Source of the DNA: Flavobacteriales bacterium
GTDB lineage: Bacteria; Bacteroidota; Bacteroidia; Flavobacteriales_D; UBA2798
Assembly (NCBI GenBank): GCA_019694795.1
Contig: JAIBBF010000028.1
Coordinates: 1 to 36,445, forward strand
Direction: 5' to 3'
DNA: 36,445 nt
The notes below the pieces were generated by a model. It ran no database searches. It was not told the DNA's origin and saw only the letters and a program-made list of their open reading frames with translations. Below, piece after piece: positions 33,790 to 36,445 of this stretch. The translations under genes and the position numbers were made by a program. Numbering within the stretch: the stretch's first letter is position 1; every line of letters starts with the position of its first letter.

Positions 33790-34518
33790 ATGCGCGCTTT
33801 CTTTCTTATTCTGTTTTTTCTTCCCCTTGTGGCTTTGTCGCAAAAAATTTCGAATGTCGATTACGATGAAGTCAAACTAACAACAGCCGATTCGAGTTCT
33901 GCATTTTATTATGCAAAACTTCAGGAGCGAATGATAGCGCTGGATACAACACTTAGCGAAAAGGAATATTTTTATCTCTATTACGGAAATGTGTTTCAGT
34001 CCAACTATTCCCCCTATGGCGATTCCGATGCAATCAAGAATTTTAACGACTTGTATAAGGAAGCGAAATTCACTGAGGCCATTGTTGCGGGTGAAAAAGT
34101 CTTAAAGGAAAATCCGGTGAATATTCGTGTTCAAATGCGGATGCTGGTGTGTTATCACAAGCTGGGTGATAAAGTGATGGCTAAAAAATATGCGCATAAT
34201 TATTATTCGCTGCTCAATGTTATTTACAGCAGTGGTGAAGGTACCTCCCTCGAAAATCCATTTGTTGTGATTCGCGTATCGGATGAATATGATATTATTT
34301 CCGATTTGGAATGCAGGTTTGTGAAGCAGGCTTTGGTGGGAACGGTGGATGTTATGACGGTTATTCCTCCTGCGCAAGGCGATGGTGAAGGCGAAAATGT
34401 AAAAGGAAAAAAGAAGAAATCGAAAAAAGGAAAAGAAGAAACGCGCGAATTGTATTTCGATGTTACGCAATCCTTCAGTTATCTGCAGCGTCAGTTTAAG
34501 GAGAGCGATAAGAAATAA
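33790..34518 (+). CDS. DUF4919-type exported protein of unknown function
   Basis: The 242-residue protein starts MRAFFLILFFLPLVALSQ, a signal peptide. I chose the ATG at 33790 because an upstream TTG at 33772 overlaps a TATATTG promoter-like element and would displace the signal. The DUF4919 pattern is visible: AFYYAKLQERMIALDTTLSEKEYFYLYYG (about 38-66), then YKEAKFTEAIVAGEKVLKENPVNIRVQ, a TPR-like helical pair. Residues about 197-217 form a Gly/Glu/Lys-rich low-complexity insert (KKKKSKKGKEE) near the C-terminus. The protein probably acts in the periplasm; its function is unknown. Its stop directly abuts the stop of the convergent SRAP gene. Confidence 0.8.
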   Translation: MRAFFLILFFLPLVALSQKISNVDYDEVKLTTADSSSAFYYAKLQERMIALDTTLSEKEYFYLYYGNVFQSNYSPYGDSDAIKNFNDLYKEAKFTEAIVAGEKVLKENPVNIRVQMRMLVCYHKLGDKVMAKKYAHNYYSLLNVIYSSGEGTSLENPFVVIRVSDEYDIISDLECRFVKQALVGTVDVMTVIPPAQGDGEGENVKGKKKKSKKGKEETRELYFDVTQSFSYLQRQFKESDKK

Positions 34519-35247
34519 TTAAAACAAGGAGCCCTGAAACGAATTCGGATCGATCCATTCTTCAATGAGTTTTGGATTTTGATCGTTATCCTCTTTAAAC
34601 TGTTGTTCAGAAATTTTCCAGGCTTGCATTTGCTGCTCGGGAAAGGGACGCATTAATTTTTCAAGTTCTTCCAATGCCAGTTTTGGGTCCAGCCATTTTT
34701 CCTCATCCTCTTTTTCAAGAATCAAAGGCATTCTCTCTTTGCTGTTATGGATTTTTGCCGTCATCGGATTCGCCACGGTGGTGATGATGGAGAAACTGTT
34801 GATTTTTTCCCCGTTGGCAGGATTGATCCACGATTCATATATCCCTCCCATGGAGAACAAAGGCGCATCATTAAGTGAAATGTAATGCGGAATTTTTTTC
34901 TTTCCCTCGTGCTGCCATTCGAAATATCCGGTTGATACGACCAGACAACGTTTGCTTTGTATGGATTGGCGAAAGGATGGTTTTTCAAATATACTTTCTG
35001 CCCGGGCGTTCAGGGTTTTTAGACGTATTTCCTTCGCCTCCTCCGCCGAACGAATCCATGAAGGGATAAGTCCCCAGCGATAATGATCGATGATTTGCGG
35101 GTTTTCCTGCAGAATAAGCGCGCATTTCGGGAATTGAAAACCATTCTCCCGGAATCTGGCTTTGTGTAATGTAGGGTCCTTAAATTTCGCTTTATAGCGG
35201 CTTTCGATTTCCTCTACTTGCTGGGCGTTGGATTTGTAATAGCACAT
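34519..35247 (-). CDS. SOS response-associated peptidase family protein (SRAP; YedK/HMCES-like)
   Basis: The 242-residue protein starts MCYY, so Cys2 becomes the N-terminal catalytic residue after Met removal. The other active-site residues of E. coli YedK (Asn75, Glu105, His160) fit LNARAES (Asn80), GYFEW (Glu110) and KIHNSKERMPLIL (His167). SRAP proteins shield abasic sites in single-stranded DNA by forming a thiazolidine DNA-protein crosslink. The length is normal. An excellent TTG-N19-TATCTTTA promoter stands 4 bases before the ATG. No LexA-type box is apparent. It is divergent from the GNAT gene. Confidence 0.93.
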   Translation of the reverse strand: MCYYKSNAQQVEEIESRYKAKFKDPTLHKARFRENGFQFPKCALILQENPQIIDHYRWGLIPSWIRSAEEAKEIRLKTLNARAESIFEKPSFRQSIQSKRCLVVSTGYFEWQHEGKKKIPHYISLNDAPLFSMGGIYESWINPANGEKINSFSIITTVANPMTAKIHNSKERMPLILEKEDEEKWLDPKLALEELEKLMRPFPEQQMQAWKISEQQFKEDNDQNPKLIEEWIDPNSFQGSLF

Positions 35248-35251
35248 AAGC

Positions 35252-35281
35252 TAAAGATAGGAGATTTAGTTGCTAATTCAA
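35252..35281 (-). promoter_or_regulatory. Promoter of the SRAP gene
   Basis: On the minus strand TTG (35281-35279) is followed after 19 bases by TATCTTTA (35259-35252), ending 4 bases before the ATG at 35247. It is one of the best promoter matches in the window. Confidence 0.55.
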
Positions 35282-35373
35282 GAAGGTGAAATCAGCTTTT
35301 TAAGTCAAAATTTAGTTTATCCCGGTGGAATTTTAAACTGTTTTCCATTCGGACCATAGAATTCAAATGATAA

Positions 35374-35406
35374 TTGTTCATTATCCTTTTCTTCTGCCTA
35401 TTTTTA
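35374..35406 (+). promoter_or_regulatory. Promoter of the GNAT acetyltransferase gene
   Basis: TTG (35374-35376) is followed after 22 bases by TATTTTTA (35399-35406), which ends 4 bases before the ATG at 35411. An inverted repeat GATAAT-N5-ATTATC (35369-35385) overlaps the TTG and could be an operator. Confidence 0.5.
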
Positions 35407-35410
35407 CGCC

Positions 35411-35899
35411 ATGGAGCTACAACTGCGAACAGCCGGTGAACAGGATATTGCTTTGATAGCAGCAATGGCCGACCGGATTTGGAAGATTCATTACCCGCCG
35501 ATCATTGGAATGGAACAGGTGGAGTATATGCTTAACAAGATGTACAGTGCAGAAGCCCTTATCCGTCAAATGGGGGAGGGTCAGGTTTTCCGTATTATCG
35601 AATCGGATACCGCTTCAGTGGGTTTTATTTCCGTTTCTGAAAAAGTGGAGCATGAATTATTTCTGCATAAATTTTATTTGGATGCGAATGTGCAGGGCAG
35701 GGGAATGGGGGCTGCTGTTTTTTCCCAATTAATGGCCATGTATCCCGGCGTAAAAAAAGTGCGATTAACAGTGAATCGTCAGAATTATAAATCCATTAAT
35801 TTCTATTTTAAACTCGGATTTACCATTGCAGAAGTGGCCGACTTCGATATCGGAGAAGGTTATCTGATGAATGATTTTGTGATGGAGCTTCAGCGATGA
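35411..35899 (+). CDS. GNAT family N-acetyltransferase
   Basis: The 162-residue protein has the full GNAT fold. The N-terminal strand and helix read LQLRTAGEQDIALIAAMADRIWKIHY. A central strand (GFISVSEKVEHELFLHKFYLDANVQGRGMGAAVF) contains the acetyl-CoA pyrophosphate loop QGRGMG (about 97-102). It ends with KVRLTVNRQNYKSINFYFKLGFTI, typical of the last GNAT motif. It should use acetyl-CoA to acetylate an amine; the substrate (small molecule, peptide or protein N-terminus) is unknown. The gene has its own promoter, is divergent from the SRAP gene, and ends 6 bases from the stop of the convergent carbonic anhydrase gene. Confidence 0.9.
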   Translation: MELQLRTAGEQDIALIAAMADRIWKIHYPPIIGMEQVEYMLNKMYSAEALIRQMGEGQVFRIIESDTASVGFISVSEKVEHELFLHKFYLDANVQGRGMGAAVFSQLMAMYPGVKKVRLTVNRQNYKSINFYFKLGFTIAEVADFDIGEGYLMNDFVMELQR

Positions 35900-35905
35900 A
35901 GGTCA

Positions 35906-36445
35906 TCAGGAAAAAAATTCCACGATCCCTGTCGTAACATTATAAATTCCACCGATCAGTTTTATTTTTCCGCTTTCTTCCAGTTCTGCAATAATGGTGC
36001 TTTCTCTTCTGATTTTTTCGATGTTCAGTTGAACATTGTTATGTGTAACGTGATTTAAAAATTCAGGATTTCCGGAGTTGCGGTTTTCTTTGGTGGTTTT
36101 TTCGGAATAGATGGCGGGTTGAATTTTATTGAGCAGTGTTGTGAGGTTTCCCATTTCAAATTTATCGCAGGCACTGCTGATAGCGCCGCATTGGGTGTGA
36201 CCTAACACTAAAATGACTTTAGAACCGGCCACTTTGGTAGCAAATTCCATGCTCCCGAGTATATCTTCGTTTACAATATTTCCCGCTACACGAATACTGA
36301 AAATATCACCCAGCCCCTGGTCGAAAATCAACTCCGCCGAGGTCCTGCTGTCGATACAACTTAAAATAGTGGCAAAAGGGAATTGTCCTGCCGAAGTCTC
36401 ATTCACCTGCTTAAGCAGATTGCGGTTCATTTTTAGGTTATTCAC
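35906..36445 (-). CDS. Beta-class carbonic anhydrase, partial (N-terminus beyond right edge)
   Basis: The visible 179 residues belong to a beta-carbonic anhydrase, which interconverts CO2 and bicarbonate with zinc. Zinc ligands are present: SCIDSRTSAE (Cys and Asp-Arg pair) and GHTQCGAI (His and Cys). ILGSMEFATKVAGSKVILVLGHTQC matches the family core. The frame is open to the right edge. The GTG at 36445 is not trusted as a start, because the first residues (VNNLKMNRNLL) look internal to a family N-terminus that normally has about 30 more residues. No signal peptide can be judged. It is convergent with the GNAT gene. Confidence 0.93.
   Translation of the reverse strand: MNNLKMNRNLLKQVNETSAGQFPFATILSCIDSRTSAELIFDQGLGDIFSIRVAGNIVNEDILGSMEFATKVAGSKVILVLGHTQCGAISSACDKFEMGNLTTLLNKIQPAIYSEKTTKENRNSGNPEFLNHVTHNNVQLNIEKIRRESTIIAELEESGKIKLIGGIYNVTTGIVEFFS

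Noticed and set aside
36443-36445. GTG at the right edge as the carbonic anhydrase start
   Set aside because: The residues there look internal to the family, so the gene is treated as truncated.
1-36445. CRISPR arrays, tRNA, rRNA, insertion sequences, phage or defence genes
   Set aside because: No spaced direct repeats, cloverleaf-like sequence, transposase or integrase motifs, or known defence domains were seen.

Overview
The window is a gene-dense stretch of a Bacteroidota chromosome, most likely from the Flavobacteriales side of the phylum. The evidence is: a protein with a type IX secretion (T9SS) C-terminal sorting domain and SprB-like repeats; a PorP/SprF-family protein; OmpA/PD40/TPR outer-membrane proteins; TIGR02757- and DUF4919-type genes typical of the phylum; promoters resembling the TTG / TAnnTTTG consensus; and almost no Shine-Dalgarno sequences. 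I see no rRNA, tRNA, CRISPR array, insertion sequence or phage gene, and no gene-free interval above about 210 bases.

Layout. (1) 1-6789, minus strand: a surface/gliding-type cluster with a large T9SS-secreted beta-propeller/PKD/SprB-repeat protein, a small unknown protein, PorP/SprF, and a PD40/TPR protein cut by the left edge. (2) 6998-7962, minus: an outer-membrane DUF2490 protein coupled to a small four-cysteine exported protein. (3) 8041-10235, plus: an MFS transporter coupled to a FemAB/GNAT-like transferase; then recG. (4) 12477-16599, plus: three overlapping paralogues that each join an N-terminal jelly-roll-like domain to a von Willebrand A domain and a C-terminal membrane anchor. 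This is the most unusual locus in the window. (5) 16613-18646, minus: an OmpA/PD40/TPR envelope protein with the only strong Shine-Dalgarno. (6) 18811-25866, minus: an apparent operon of a solute-binding lipoprotein, chorismate synthase, a dicarboxylate/amino-acid symporter and an AsmA-like protein, closed by a terminator. (7) 26011-26415, plus: a second four-cysteine lipoprotein with its own terminator. (8) 26512-29920, plus: mtaB, an Lgt-family transferase and a lipid-kinase-family gene, coupled by overlapping start/stop codons. (9) 29915-32238, minus: a sodium:solute symporter coupled to an unknown membrane protein. (10) 32348-34518, plus: a LolD-like ATPase, a TIGR02757 protein and a DUF4919 protein. 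(11) 34519-36445: an SRAP protein, a GNAT acetyltransferase and a beta-carbonic anhydrase cut by the right edge.

Two organisational themes recur. Genes inside operons are mostly joined by ATGA or TGATG overlaps. Genes at the head of a transcription unit often have a -7-like element, TAnnTTT(G/A/C), only 3 to 6 bases before the start codon, which suggests leaderless or nearly leaderless mRNAs. These elements, and the overlaps, were used to correct several start codons. Most of the window is envelope biology (secretion, lipoprotein maturation, transport, outer-membrane structure) mixed with housekeeping (recG, aroC, mtaB). All functional calls come from reading motifs and family resemblance; no database search was run.
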